NCBI GenBank assembly: GCA_933228675.1
Contig: OW121740.1
Coordinates: 129,167,299 to 129,231,298 of the forward strand
Source: Stomorhina lunata
Lineage: Eukaryota > Arthropoda > Insecta > Diptera > Rhiniidae
Length of the DNA stretch: 64,000 nt
Direction of reading: 5' to 3'
In this document: positions 47,665-60,951 of the stretch, one piece after another
How the letters are laid out: every line of letters begins with the position of its first letter
Numbering within the stretch: the stretch's first letter is position 1
Notes under the pieces: generated by a model
What the model was told of the DNA's origin: nothing
The model's database searches: none
What the model saw: the letters and a program-made list of their open reading frames with translations, nothing else
Translations under genes and position numbers: made by a program

Positions 47665-47897
47665 AACTCACTCTGTTATAGATTCTGACTATGGGTATCC
47701 ATAGATAACATCCTCTCCTACAATCTGATGCCCCATTTGTCCGCCCAAGTTGCCTGGTTCACTGGTAATTCGAATTCCTTGTGTATTCCCTTTATTTTTG
47801 GTTCTTAACAGAGCTATGTTAACTACATAACAGAGCTCTGTTAAAAACATTGGTTTGTGTCTAGGGTTTTAAATTTCAAATTTAACTTCACACACAT
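47664..47897 (-). repeat. right terminal inverted repeat, subterminal part
   Basis: Inverted match of 26,458-26,690, including the same TAACAGAGCTCTGTTA palindrome near 47,828-47,843. The outer end is ...AACTTCACACACAT. Confidence 0.85.
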
Positions 47898-47906
47898 ACA
47901 TTTGGC
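47898..47906. repeat. 9 bp target-site duplication (right)
   Basis: ACATTTGGC, identical to 26,449-26,457. Confidence 0.85.
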
Positions 47907-48425
47907 TATAGTTCTTATATATAACATCCCCTTTTTATATCTACAATCAAAAATATTTGGAGGTATATTTCGTAGGTGCAATCCTAATATACTAAGATTG
48001 CACATACGAAATTAGATAGCTATCAAACAATGTTAAGTCCAGACTTTATATACGATAGATGCATTAGGAACTTCTAACACAATTTATGGACCTGCCGTAT
48101 TACTATCAACATGTTTATCCTAACTAAATATTAAGCTTAACGAAAAGTATTAAACAGCTTTTTAATGTAAAACTATACCCGGTTATGGGACAAAATTGTG
48201 TGCAAAGCAAATACTAGGGAAACCACTCAGATAATTTTAAATGTTTAACTATTAAGCTACTACAACCGAATATAGTCCAAATATTTTACCAACAATACCA
48301 CATTTGGTCCACATTTTGAATTAGCTGCACCCTCGTAAATTCATATATTTAATGTTGTTTCTAAATTTAACATAACTTGATGTTGGTGGGTATATAAGAT
48401 TCGCCACAGCCGAATATAACACTCT
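47907..48425 (-). repeat. dispersed repeat family, copy C (second part)
   Basis: It continues copy C and matches the inverted 15,480-15,960 of copy A. It ends with 'gccacagccgaatataac', the complement of the copy A start. Confidence 0.75.
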
Positions 48426-50435
48426 TAGTTGTTGTCATTTCTGGTCTTGTGTGAGAGGTTCAGATTTGTTAAAATATTTTCTCAAACGTTTAAAAATCTG
48501 TTGAACATTTGCTTTAACTTGTCTTAAAGATTTCAGCTTGTAGTTTCTTACCAATTAGTGGAAGTTGGTCAAATATGTTTTTTGTATGTTGAGTTGTTAG
48601 CCTAAACCTGTCTGGGAGAACAACTGTAAAGCTAAATACAATGATAAAACTACAATTGTAAGACTACAATTGTAAATGTACAATTGCCAGCTAAAATTTG
48701 TTAACTGCTTGTTACAAAAAATATTTCGTTTTTATTTTTATTTTTTGTTTAAATAAATCGATAAATATAAGCCAAACGGTTTATAAATGCAAAATCATTA
48801 TATAGCCCAGCTTGAGGTCTTAAGCGTTATAATTTTTGTCCAGTTATTTTCAAAATAACTTTTTAAGTTGAATTTATTTCTTGGGCGAAATAACTGGAAT
48901 TGGCTTAAAAAGGCTGGGAAAAGCTTGGTAAACTTAATAAATGAATTTTTAATTAAGTAGAAAAAAATTTGCATTAAATTTGTATGTAATGACTTCTTCG
49001 TTTGAAGTAACAGTTCAAAGTTTATTAAAAAAAAAGTTTATTTTCTCAAAACTTTTTTTAAGCTTTTAACTTAAAGTTCAATTTTATAAACTAACCTCCT
49101 AATACACAAACGAGTTATAAATGTATCAGAGACTTATCATATAAATTTTGTAAAAAAATATTGTATGTTTTAAATAATCATAACAATATTTTTCGTTTAT
49201 GAATTTAAAAGTAATCGATTTATAAAAATTAATAAGTTTTTTTAGAAAAAAATTACAAAACTTCAAGAGCTTTAAAAAAGCTCTTATTAGAAAAGCTTTT
49301 CTTTGAAATAAAAATCTCTTATCATAAACTTTTTGGTTTCCTTAATTTTGTCTTTAAGACCAGACAATCATAACTGGTGGCATTTAGCTTTAAGTGTTGG
49401 GTTAACAGAAGTAAATATGTAAGTTTCAAAAAAACTTTATTGTCATTCACTAGACAGCAAAAACTAAAAGTAAGATAAGCTAATTTATAGCTTTCCTGTT
49501 TTTGTAACTTATTCACAATCACCTAAAAAAAATGCAATCAAAAGGGTCGTCTTCCTTTTTGTCTTAATGTTGCTTCATTGGGCTTAAATGCCTTTAAGGG
49601 TCAAAATGAAGTTAACCTCCTGCAGCTTTTCAAAAGCATAAACAAAAAAAAAAAGACTAAATCACAAATGCATCCGCATTTGAAAGACAAAACTTATAAA
49701 CTCTTAAAAATATTCAACTTAAGGAGTTGATTTTTTTCATTTTTTTATACTTAAAATTTTATGTATTTATATGTTAAGACTTCTTTTCCGTTTGGATCCT
49801 TATACAAATTTTCAAAATTTTATTATAAGATTCAGTAATTGTAAGATTGTAGGGTCTTATTTTCGCTTGTGATTAAACATATTTAACTTTATGTGATTTT
49901 ACGATAATTATCATTATTGTTAAGGTATAAAACTGAAATATGAGTATTATTAAATTTAGCGGCCTTTTTAAGTCCATTTTATTGCATGTTAGTAAAATTT
50001 TATAACAAGTGTTTTAAGGGAAATATTATTTTCAGGAACTCGATTTATGTAACGTGTACTTACTTTATTTATATAAGTATGAAAATGTATGAAATATAAA
50101 AACATATAAAAAATACTAAGGTCGATCAATCCCTGTAATGTGATTCTCTACAACACTTAATCAAAATGGTTAGAAAGATATTTTTTTTGTCAGTGTTAAC
50201 TTAAATGTCAACCTAATTCAATTCGGCATTGGGTCCATTTAATATGAGTTTTAGGGATTTAAGTAGCTTGAAAATGAAGCTGTAGATCAATTCAAATAGA
50301 TCTATTTTACCAGAGTCGAACAAGACTGATTATATGATAATATATACACTAAATCTAAAAAAAATATTATCTATATTGAATTTTGTGAATCTTTTAAAGC
50401 ACGACCAAATATTCACATACCGATTGATAAAGATA
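48426..50435. other. AT-rich non-coding DNA
   Basis: No gene, RNA or clear repeat recognised. The 66-codon minus frame at 49,322-49,522 looks like chance. Confidence 0.4.
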
Positions 50436-50439
50436 ACTT

Positions 50440-52800
50440 ATTGGCTGAACTATTCGCAAGTAACTCTCATTTGCCAGAAAGCAATCAATCACTGCCGGAA
50501 CTGGAAAAAGTATTATTAACTATGCTAAAAATATTCTTTCGAGCTTGTGTAGTTTAAAAGGTTTTAGCGGATCTTAACATAAACAAGTCTCCTGGGTCAG
50601 ATGGCATTCCAGCAATGGTCTTGAAGCAGTGCTCTTCGACAGTAGCTTGTCCAATAGCTCACCTTTTCGGCATACTGTACCATGAAGCAGAATTAATGTA
50701 ACGCCAATCCAAGAAAAGGTAGAGGCCAATAACCCTGAAAATGATCGTCCAATTGGAATTTGCTCTGCCATCTCCAAAGTTATGGAGAAACGAAATTACC
50801 ATCTCGTTAATTATCTGGAGTCTAACAACTCACTAAGTACGAATTTCGTAGTGGCCTCTCTACAGGAGACCTTCTAGCCTTATTTTCAAAAAAGTGGTGT
50901 CATTCAATAAGGTTGTGGCTTAACATATTTCCAAGGTGTTCGATAGAGTCTGGCATGGTGCAATCATATCAAAACTAATAGCTTTTCATATCGGTAATAA
51001 TTTCTCTCGATTCATATCGAGCTTTCTCAGCGACCGCATTATAAGAGTTGTTATAGATAAGATCTCGTCAAATCAATTCAGGGGTACCGCAAGGTTCCGT
51101 TTATTCTCCTACTCTATTTCTTATATTACTTAATGACCTCCTATGTCAAACATCCAATCCTATAAACTCTTTTGATGATGATTTCCCATCCATACTCATT
51201 TAATTTTAGACTAAGCCTTTGGGAGATTTCGGTCATGAGGCAACATATGAACGAAAAACGTTAAACCGAAATCTATACAATCTCCGAATGGGGATGAGCA
51301 AGTAAAGTCATTACCCAGTAAAAAATAGGATCATCCAAAGAGTACTCTTGGAGCGCTCCTTTGCGAGTAATGGATTACTCCATTAAACTCCGAAACTCAT
51401 AGGATTTTTAACACAGCATGTCCGCAGACACGAGTACTCCTTTTAAGCTCCTTATGGAGTACTCCCTTTAGTGTTGAAAATGACGACAGAGGGAGTAATC
51501 GTTTTTGTCTCCTAAAGGAGCATAAAGGGAGTAAACATTCATAAAAAATACAAATTTGGTTATTTTTTACAAAAATAAGAAAATATTGATTTTTATTTAT
51601 ATTCGAAACGTGTCTTTAAGTGCTTTTGCAAGAAAATTAAAGAAAAGACAACGCGTAATATATTATTTAAAACATGCAAATAAAAATTCACCAATTACCG
51701 AAAAAAAAGTGTGTATTTGTTTATTTTTTGATCCATCCCAATTTAATGTTTGTTCCCGTACTCTAACGAAACTACCCAAAACAGTCCGAAGTTGTCAGAA
51801 ATTACTCAAAAAACAACAATTTGTATTAAAAAATTTGTACGGGAACACGTTTGAGTAAGTTCGGGTTGCTTTGTTAAAGTACGGGAACAAACATTTAATT
51901 TGAGCAAAATATTTTTTGTTATGTCAAAGAAACAAAAAAAAAAACTAACTGGTGCATCCCTTGTTCATCCATTTGGAGTATTAAGCGAGGCATAAACAAC
52001 AAAACAAAATAAAAAGTTTCTATAGCTCGCTTATTACTCCAAATGGATGAACAAGTCATTACTCCTTTGTTGCTCGATTATGGATTAATCCATATATTTT
52101 TTACTGAGTATTAATGCCGGAAGACCCAATGTTGTGTATTAACGCACAAGCGCACGTCCGATCATGTTGCTTCATCTGTATTTATGGGTCGTATAAACAT
52201 TGAGGAATCAGAAACTCTTGATGTTCTAGGCATGAGAATTCAGTGCGTATCCATTGGACTAGACACATTTTTTAAGAGTCGAAAGAAGCCTTGGCTTTTT
52301 AAGGCAGTACAAAAGATATTTCACTTCATCTGATCTCCTTACCACTTATATCCGATCGAAAATGAAATACAATTCGTATGTATGGGCCGATGCTTCAAAG
52401 TTTATTTTAGAGCTTACAGGAAAGGGCGAAAATGCTTATTGGTGACAGTACCGTATTCAACTTCACTGGAACATCATCGTAATGTGGGCTATATCTTATT
52501 ATGTATCTTACTTCAATGGCATGTATCTTACTACAATGGCATGTATTCTAAAGATATCAGGAATCTTGTTCCTGAAACCCGTGTTCCTTCTTGAGCACTT
52601 CCATTCGTGGTCGACTGGACAGTAGATCGCACCACGCATTATAGAAAAAAAATCGTTCTTTAGTTGCACAGCTCATTTGCAGAACAAACTTCCCGCAGAA
52701 GTCTTCCCTTTCATAAATGATGTGAGGAAAATTTAATTCAAATGTCCACAAACACTTCTCCCTCTATGCTCCTTTCCATAACCTGTTTTTCTAGTTCCAA
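50440..52800 (+). pseudogene. Jockey-type LINE reverse transcriptase, decayed and split
   Basis: Conceptual frames with several stops and shifts give the order of a Jockey-clade RT: NINKSPGSDGIP (about 50.58 kb), NDRPIGICSAISKVME (about 50.74), FDRVWHGAIISKL (about 50.94), an FLSDR stretch, a VPQGS-type site near 51.085, then an ISEW-like motif near 51.28. The frame resumes after an inserted TIR element with a post-RT region: SSVFMGRINIEESETLDVLGM (52.17-52.23), LEHHRNVGY (about 52.47) and VVDWTVDRTTHYR (about 52.61). The N-terminal part and endonuclease are missing. Dead copy. Confidence 0.85.
51314..52109. mobile_element. TIR element inserted in the Jockey relic
   Basis: The left end CCCAGTAAAAAATA and the inverted right end TATTTTTTACTGAG border about 0.8 kb. 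Removing it restores the LINE sequence (gtc-ATTA-atgcc), with ATT or ATTA duplicated. Inside are 'ggagtaat...gagcg' motifs and an internal inverted pair, 'ccatttggagt' / 'actccaaatgg', near 51,970 and 52,034. The 100-codon frame at 51,556-51,858 shows no known domain. Confidence 0.7.
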
Positions 52801-53349
52801 TACAAAGCTTTGCATAAGTAGATGTGTTGACCTAAGTTAAAAAAAATATACATTATTTAACTTTCGATTAACTTTCAGTTGTTGGTTGGAATGTAATGCT
52901 TACATTCCCTGAGCCTGAAAATAATGGATTCTGCATGCTCTGTAATCCCCTTGTATATACATCACAGCTAAATGATAGCAAGAACAGAAAGCATGTCTTC
53001 AAAGACGATCTGTTTTAAATATTCAACCCTGTAACCAGTTTGCATTGCAACAGATGAGAGCTTGTACTAAGCATCTTCTTGAAATCTTGGGAATATGCCG
53101 TGATTCCAGGCTAACTTTGATAAAATTTGCTAAAAACTTTCAATTTGTAAGACCACTATTTAATAGTAGTATAACTTTGCTTCCACCGTTTCACAATTGA
53201 TGGCTGTAGCGGTAACTGGTAGTCGAAATAAATAGATCGAAGATGTCATGCAACACAACGCTGTCGAAACATTAGTCGATTTTCATCATAGAGTTATTCT
53301 CGATTAAACATTTGGTTATTTCTGGAACTTTTTTCTGCTTTAATATGAA

Positions 53350-53850
53350 AAAAACTGCAGTGATTTTGATGTTGAAGACCGGCAGAGCGGTGTCAGAAAG
53401 ACGGTTTTCGAAGATGCAGAACTGAAGGTATTACTTGATTCAGACTCATATCAAGCGCAGTAACAATTTGCATCTTTAGGAATGATGCAGAAAGCCATAA
53501 AACACCTATCAGACGTAGGAATGATTCAGAAATAAGGAAATTAGGTGCCTTATGAGTAGCAGCCTAAAGATTTTGAACGACCTTTGTTTGCTTGTGAACA
53601 GCTAGAAATAACAAATTTGTTCATTATAGTTACGGGCCAAACCTAATATTTACGGTTGCAAGGTGGTGCTATGAATTTGGTGAAACCAGCTCGGCATAGT
53701 TTAATGTTAAAGCGACTGAAACAATCACAATTGATCGTTCTCAAATGCAATAAATACTTTTAAACCGAGCATTGAAAAACGAACGGCCGCAAAGTAATGA
53801 AAACTAGCGTATCCTGCGGTCGACACAATCGACCGTCATCTAGTTCATTG
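53350..53850 (+). pseudogene. mariner transposase relic
   Basis: In one frame from about 53,356 comes SDFDVEDRQSGVRKTVFEDA, then a region with stops carrying a GMIQK...VPYE linker (about 53.52 kb) and FACEQL (about 53.59). After a frameshift a stretch with GGAMNLVKP and ETITIDR follows (53.66-53.74), and then RALKNERPQ. This is the usual order of a mariner transposase from the end of the DNA-binding domain into the catalytic domain. Stops, shifts and missing segments show it is long dead. Confidence 0.8.
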
Positions 53851-53875
53851 TGAATACAAATTTCCCGTGCTGTGG

Positions 53876-53945
53876 CTTATTTGGTTAGCACGTAATATTA
53901 CATTGAGTATGAGTTCGATCCCCGGTTTCGGCAACAACAATTTCT
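53876..53945 (+). pseudogene. tRNA-like sequence, possible SINE head
   Basis: 'ttggttagcacg' resembles a D arm (A-box) and 'gagttcgatccccgg' a T arm (B-box). A (caa)n run follows. Anticodon and acceptor stems are not convincing. Confidence 0.4.
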
Positions 53946-54029
53946 GTAATTATTAATTTCTATTAAATTTAAGGCCCTATGCTCCACTGGGAGTCAATGA
54001 TAACAAAATTAAAATTATTAATTACAGTA

Positions 54030-54290
54030 AGACTACAGCAATGACACGCCGTCTACGAAAAATAAATAAAATTGCCTGTAAAACAAAAAAAATGCGTCTA
54101 AATAACAACAAATGGCGCAACTTCACTGTTCTAAAAATAGATATACCTTTCTCTTCTCTACCATCCCCTTTCTAAATAAGGTTACCCAATTCGTATATAC
54201 TCCATATGCAATTGTATAGGCAGTATTTGCCTGAGTGCTACTTCTCTATAAAAAGAAAACTCATACAATCAGAGCTTTAAGTCAAAAATT
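54030..54290. repeat. dispersed repeat shared with 9.5-9.8 kb
   Basis: Second copy of the repeat described at 9,520-9,780, in the same orientation. Confidence 0.5.
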
Positions 54291-54299
54291 ACAGATGTA

Positions 54300-57235
54300 G
54301 CAAGTTTTTAAAATTGCTCGGGCTAAACGGATATGTGGAGAAATTGATTTTATTGATTTCTACGTCACTCCGTACAACAGAGCGTCGAATTGCCCAAATT
54401 GGCAAAGCTCTTACCAAAACATCTTGCGTTATCGATTTCAAAATGCTCTGTGAAGTGATTAACAGATAAACTTGTAAGCGTTACTAACGGACTAACAAAA
54501 ATGATAGAGAAATCAAGGTCTTATTTAACTTTTTAACAAAGATCCTAATATTTAAAATTTATTATCATTTTACTGCATAATTAACCGCGAAAACCACGAA
54601 GTACTTGGAATCTGTAGAAGCTTACAGTTTAAAACCATTCCAGTCGCAATGCAAGATTTGCCTTTTAATATTCCTTCCTGATATTATATCATTTTCTAAA
54701 CATTAATCAGTTTTGAATTTACATTTGATTCAGACCAATCATTTAATTCCCTTTCTTGATAATAATCTGTAATTATTATAAACTTTCCTTCAAAATACTG
54801 TTTTTTTAATCGGTAACATCCTTTTTGGGTATAAGTCACAATGTTCTTTTTCAACTCTTTACTACTATGACTCTTTAAAAAATTGGCATTGTAAAATAGC
54901 TCTTAATGATCTCATGCGTGCCCTTCCCTGCAATATTATTTAATTTTTAACACAATATTTATTCCTCAATCACTCGAAGATTTTATTCCCAAAAAACAAA
55001 ATTCCGTAAAAATTTAACTTCAAATAATTCGAATTTGAAAGATTTACATTTTAAGCACTTTTTTGTCAAATCTTTTAAAATATTAATTTTGTCTTTCACT
55101 CCCTCACCACAAATAATAAAAACAATATCAATAATTTTTGTTGCTATTATTTTACAAAACAAAAACATTTATTTAATTGTAATAAAATACTCTTTATTTT
55201 TGTCTTTGTCTACCACTATCTCCCCACAAATATACTCTTTTATTCTCATCACTCACCAAAAATAATAAAAACAAAAGAAAACATGTTTGCATACAATTTC
55301 TTTTGTTTGATTCTTAATAATGAATTTCATATGCATGTGAGTTTTCTTTATTGTGTTAGTAAGATTTTTAATTAGCAAACCGATTTTTTAAAACTGAACC
55401 GATTTTAATAAAATATAGATTCGTCTGATCTACGGAAAAATACCTTTCAAATGGTATACAATTTTCCAGAAATGAGTGTATAATTAAAGCGTAAAAGGGG
55501 ATAATAAATGGGTGCTTGCGTATTAATATTATAGATTTCGAATTTCGAAAAATAACGGCGGAAGCAATGACAAGGTCTAGTAAGTTGATAATTGACAAAA
55601 AGGAAACCGCTTTAATGTGGTATCATGTGTTTAAAAGTTACCTCTCGCTTATTTCAGAGACTTTAATTGGTAGTCAATGAATTCTTATTTCCTTTATCTG
55701 TGAAATTTTAAATTTTAAGCTCCCTTTTCCATTCTATTAAGAATGTAATATATTTTATATTATCCTTTAATTTGTAGGTCTTCTGGAAGCCTTTGAAATA
55801 AAAGAGAATTGTCATAACCTTACCTCCAATGTAACATCGGGTAAATTCGATTTTTGCTTGTTTTTTACTTATATAGACCAATTCGTACGAAATTGCATCC
55901 TACAAAGCTTTATTTTTCTCCGCTGGTTATTTCATATTAAGAAGAAACCAAACACTTAGATATACATATACACTGCGTTTCACTTGAATACCCCACCGTA
56001 TACATACTATGACGCTTAAATATATCAGGATATTCTAGATAAGGTTAACATTATTTTAAAATCTTGTGGGTCCCTTGCCGTAAACTTTCTAAAATGTCGA
56101 TAGAGTCCAAAAATAACAACCCTTTAAATTTTTCACAATACTCGCTAGAATTTAATATAATAGTAAATGTTCCGGGATGGCCGTTCAGAAAATTTCACGA
56201 GTCTGGAAAATAATTTTCAAATAAAGCCGAACTTATTGAGGCCATTCAACGACCGTAAACTTAAATTTTTCTCATCTTTTCGAGAAATTTGTTCCAATCA
56301 TTAATTTAAGCAAAAAACTTTAATTATCTTAAGATTTAAAAGGGTATTTATTAGGGCGGGTCAATTTGTATGGACGAATTTTTTGGAGGTCTGGCTCAGC
56401 GAAATTCGTAAAATACATGTAATTTCAAGACTTTTTCTCCACTACAGCATATACAAATTCTGAAAAAAAGCTGTGCGGACTTTCGTAAATAGATTTTTTC
56501 TCAATTAAAAAATATTTATGATATTCGCTTATAAAGATGATATGATCAAATACGGGTCAGTGATCTTGGCTGGATTAAGCAATTATTTTTGTTGTGAACT
56601 CCAAATATAAAGAAATTCATGTTTATACGTGAACAAAATCTCTATTATTAGAAGACATTTAGAAGCCGAAATAATTTACAAATTTTTCCGAATTTCTTCT
56701 TTTTTTTTCATACCAAATCAAATAACTCTAGCAAACTTCATAGCAATATCTCAAATATTTCAGTCTATTAGCAGCTGAACATTCGAACCGGACGTATAGA
56801 GTTAAATCCACTCAGAAAATAATACTTGGTCTATAGATATACCTTAAAGTGGATGTCGGAATAATATTTCTATGCCCTACAAACATTTGTTTCAATTTAA
56901 AATACCCCTCCTGTCGGTAAAAGTGAAGGGTACGAACAACCATCAAAATTGTTGGTCCCACCTATAACAAAAATTTATTATCATAAGTAATTTGAATAAT
57001 TGTTTCAACATTTAGACTCAACAATTTTTTTATTATTAAAAATTTTTATGCAGAAACTAAAAAACTTGATAATAAGCACGTTTAAAGCCAATCATTAAAT
57101 ACTCAGTGCAAATAATGAATCAATTTAAGAAACTTAAAAAAAATACAATTTAACGGAAATTGAGATTATTTCGAAAAAAAATTTAAATATTCACATGTAC
57201 AGTTTCTCGTTAAATGAACAAATTTATTAGTTAAT
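54300..57235. other. AT-rich DNA; dispersed repeat fragment at 56.34-56.94 kb
   Basis: No gene recognised. 56,345-56,940 starts with 'agggcgggtcaatttgtatgg' and ends with 'gtaaaagtgaagggta', whose end resembles the right end of the 5.5 kb TIR element. The rest shows nothing supportable. Confidence 0.4.
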
Positions 57236-57239
57236 AATT

Positions 57240-58008
57240 GTACCCTTCACCACCATAGGTGGAAAGGGTATTATAAGTTTGTGCTGATGTTTGTAACGCA
57301 TAGAAATATTTGTCTTAGACCCACCTTTTAGTATACCAATAGGCTTAGAATCACTTTCTGAGTCGATTTAGCGATGTCCGTCCGTCCGTCTGGCTGGCTG
57401 GACCCCCATGTAAACCTTGTAATCAAACTACAGGTCGCAATTCTAAAGATAATTTGATGAAATTTGGCACAGATCATTTTTTTGATAATGGGACCATGTC
57501 TATTGAAATTCGTCACAGGTCCATTATTTATGGTACCTCCCATAGGTCCCACTTCCCGGAATTGCTATATTGGCCACGAATATCAATATTTTTTCATGAA
57601 ATTTAAAACAAATACTGCTTATGTCAACTAAAATCACTGTACCAAATTTTGTTGAAATCGGTTCACATTTGACCATAGCTCCCATACAAACTCTTCTTTA
57701 AAAACGCACTAAATGAGACAAAAAATCACTAAAACGCTCGTAAATCTAAAGATAATGGAAATTTTTGCATACATAATTTTTGTAATAACTGTAATTAATC
57801 TGCCAAATTTCGGGATAATCGGTCCACATTTGACCCTAGCTCTCATATAAGTCCAAATGACGGAAACAGGTTGAATATATAAGTTTTGAGAAAATGTTTG
57901 TATTTAGCAAATATTTGTCTTTACACACGAAAAATAACACCTTTGACCTTAGTGGTGAAGGGTATCGTATGGTCGGCTTGACCGACTATAGCGCTTTCTT
58001 ACTTGTTT
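57240..58008 (-). mobile_element. short TIR element, copy 2 (inverted)
   Basis: Near-identical inverted copy of 5,511-6,306. Left end 'acccttcaccac', right end 'gtggtgaagggtat' plus the hairpin-bearing extension to about 58,008. Differences are scattered substitutions and small indels. Confidence 0.8.
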
Positions 58009-58306
58009 TTGATTGCTTTTGTGTGTTATTGTAAGAATTTTGTTATAGTAAACCAGAAATAACTCCAAACATTCGTAAGAGGTGATAAAATCTTTAGATT
58101 AAAGCAAATAAATTTTAGCTTATTTTAAAATTTAATTTAAAATAATATTTTATTTATATGAAGTAGATATCATTTAGAATAATTTCCGTTACTAATCTCA
58201 AAGATATACCAAACATGTGTTTTAGGTTGCTTAAATTTTATAGTGATACTAATATTTCTCATTTTAGAAATTAATGTCTTAAGCAAATTTAAACCGGCTT
58301 AAATAT

Positions 58307-60347
58307 AAAACAAGTGTCCTATATAAGGACAAATATTTGCTAAATTTTGCCATCATACAAACATTTTCTCAAAACTTATATATTTAAGCTATAATACCTG
58401 GTTGACCGAGCCTTGCTCGGAGCTTTATGATAAGCATTTTGTGCAAATATTCAGTTAATTTCGAATTATTTATTTTTTCGGATCAACACATAGTTTGCAT
58501 AGTTTACAGATTAACTCATTTTGAAAAATTTTGGTAATTGGTCATACCAACAGAAACCTCCGTCGACTCATGAGCAACAACTTTGCTAAATATTCTAGCC
58601 TGATCAAATGCACAGTTTACGGTTTATTTCATTTTGAGTAATTTTCAGTGGCGCCACCTGAAGTTGTTCATACCAACTAAGAAACCTTCGTCTGCTTATG
58701 TGTAACAACTTTTCTAATGATTATAACATGATCAAATGCACAGTTTACGACTTAATTCATTTTGAGTAATTTTCAGTGGCGCCACCTGTTGGACTTTGGT
58801 CATTCCCATTAATAAACCTTTGTCGGCTTATCCGCAACAACTTTGCTAAAGATTATAGCATGATTAAATGTACAGCTTACGATAAAATTGACTTTGAGTA
58901 AGTTTCAGTAGTGCCACCTGTTGGAAATTATTTACACCAACTAAAAAATTAGTCTTACCAACTTAAAAACCTTCGCCGGCTTATCCGCAATATCTTCGCT
59001 TAAGAGCATAATATGATCAAATTCACAGTTTACTATTCTATAAAGAACATACATACAAACATTCATTTGTTTAAAAGTTATAACATTACTAATTTTTTCC
59101 CTTTTTATCCACTACTTTCAAAAAGTTCCATATGCTTATTTGGTACTTCTTTGGTACCAATTGAATTTGGTACATTTTATTAAAACGCAGTTAACATAAT
59201 TCCTATTCATTTTACTTTTGAGATGTTAAGTTACCATTTTATCCCTTTTTTACCCATTTTGGACCCAAAATCAAAAAAGTACCAAGTATGTGTTCAATAT
59301 TTCTTTCACATCTATTAAGTGCTGTACAAAGTTCCTTTCTATATTCTTTGGTTTAAAATATAAGAGTGGGTTAAAAAAGTACCAAAAAAACTATTTTCAC
59401 CCTTTTTTACCCCCTATCGGACATAGTTTAAAAAAAAACCAAACACCTGTCCGCTTATTTTCATAGCTGTTAAAAACGTAATTTTAATTTTGTTTCTTTA
59501 CCTAGTTCTTTAGGAGATATAACGTTTTAGATTTTTTCCCCTTTTTACCCTCTTAGAGGCAAAGGTTCCAAAAGTCCCTTCTTCTTCGACCTAAACATCA
59601 AAAAAGATACCCACTGTCCAAACTTTATCAAAATCGTTAGAGCCGTTTTCGAGATAGCCATTCTATATATATATAGATATATATATATCTTAAGAATATA
59701 AGATAAGATAAGATTAGTAATTTAGACTTATATGAGAGCTAGGGTCAAATGTAGACCGATTATGTCGAAATTTAGCAAATTGATTACAGTTTTTACAAAA
59801 ATTATTCGCATTATCTTCAGAATTATGAGCGTTTTAGGAAATTTTTGACCCATTGAGGCGTTTTAACAGAAGACTTTGTATGGGAGCTACGGTCAAGTGT
59901 AGACCGATTTCCACGAAATTTTGTACAGTGATTTTAGTTTAAATAACCAGTATTTGTTTTAAATTTCATGAAAAAATATTGATATGTATGGCCAAAATAT
60001 CAATTCCGGAAAGTGGGACCTATGGGAGGTACCATAAACAATAGACCGATTTTGACGAATTTCAATAGCCATAGTTCTACTATCAAAAAAATGATCTGTG
60101 CCAAATTTCATCAAATTATCTTTAATATTGCGACCTGTACTTTGATTACGTGGTTTATATGGGGTTCAGCCAGTCATCCAGGCGGACGGACGGACGGACG
60201 GACTGACATCGCTAAATCGACTCAGAAAGTGATTCTATAGCCTATTGGTATACTAAAAGGTGGGTCTAAGACAAATATTTCTTTGCGTTACATACATCAG
60301 CACATACTTATAATACCCTTTCCATCTATGGTGGTGAAGGGTATAAA
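58307..60347 (+). mobile_element. short TIR element, copy 3, split by an insertion
   Basis: 58,320-58,389 matches the 5' part of copy 1 (aaatatttgctaaattttgcc...). 59,722-60,347 matches the rest, to 'gtggtgaagggtat'. The intervening 1.33 kb is a separate element. Confidence 0.7.
58390..59721 (+). mobile_element. inserted element with 'ggcgccacc' tandem units
   Basis: The head 'gttgaccgagccttgctcgg' (about 58,402) and tail 'agagccgttttcgagatag' followed by (AT)n recall non-autonomous retroelements. Inside, a unit of about 125-135 bp ('acagtttacg', 'ttcagtggcgccacctg', 'cttatccgcaacaac') occurs four times between 58.5 and 59.04 kb. No RT found. Confidence 0.5.
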
Positions 60348-60349
60348 AA

Positions 60350-60808
60350 TAGAAAAAAAATAAAATTTTTCATTGAATTAATTTCAATATTTATGTATTT
60401 TCAAACTTTATGGTGTTTCAAAGTTTTGAATTTGTTAAGATTTTGCTTAAAATAACAATAGACAGTCATGGTGATCTTCATCATAATTTCCAGTATTGAC
60501 GCCATCTAAGCAGTTAAATTAATTTAAATTTATTTTTATTTATGTCACTAGAAAAAATTTTATAATACGAGTATATAGTAGAAAAATTAATTTGTGGTCA
60601 AAATTAAAAATATGGCTTAAATTTGATTGGAATTAATTTGAAATATAATTTTATATTTTAGCAAATTAACATTTTTTATTTTACCATAAAAACCAATTTT
60701 GCATTTGTTGTTTAAATGATTTTTGATTCAAATTTTACTTTTAAAACCATTTGTTGTCACATTGAGACCGAATTAGGTCTATTTCGTAGTTCTAACATTT
60801 ACGCATAC
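60350..60808. other. AT-rich non-coding DNA
   Basis: Nothing recognisable. Confidence 0.4.
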
Positions 60809-60951
60809 ATTTACAGCCTGTCCCACGATGTCGAACGAAAGATTATGCAAACGAAAGTAAGTCACCCATTTTCGTTCGAATAAGCGTCCCACTATCTTTC
60901 AACTTATCGTTCTTCTGGCTTTACGTTTTGAAACATAAGATCCCAGTAAGA

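Larger units (their letters stand above)
26458..47897. mobile_element. giant foldback-type TIR element (host of the LTR element)
   Basis: The ends are inverted: ATGTGTGTGAAGTT at 26,458 and its complement ending at 47,897, with about 400 bp of matching subterminal sequence. The arms are 169 bp arrays: about 34 units on the left (26.69-32.28 kb) and about 19-20 inverted units on the right (44.31-47.66 kb). Without the nested retrotransposon the element is about 10.7 kb. Long repetitive TIRs plus a 9 bp target duplication are features of Foldback/MULE-NOF-type elements, so that class is inferred. No transposase was recognised in the 1.25 kb between the arms, so this copy is probably non-autonomous. 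Confidence 0.85.
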
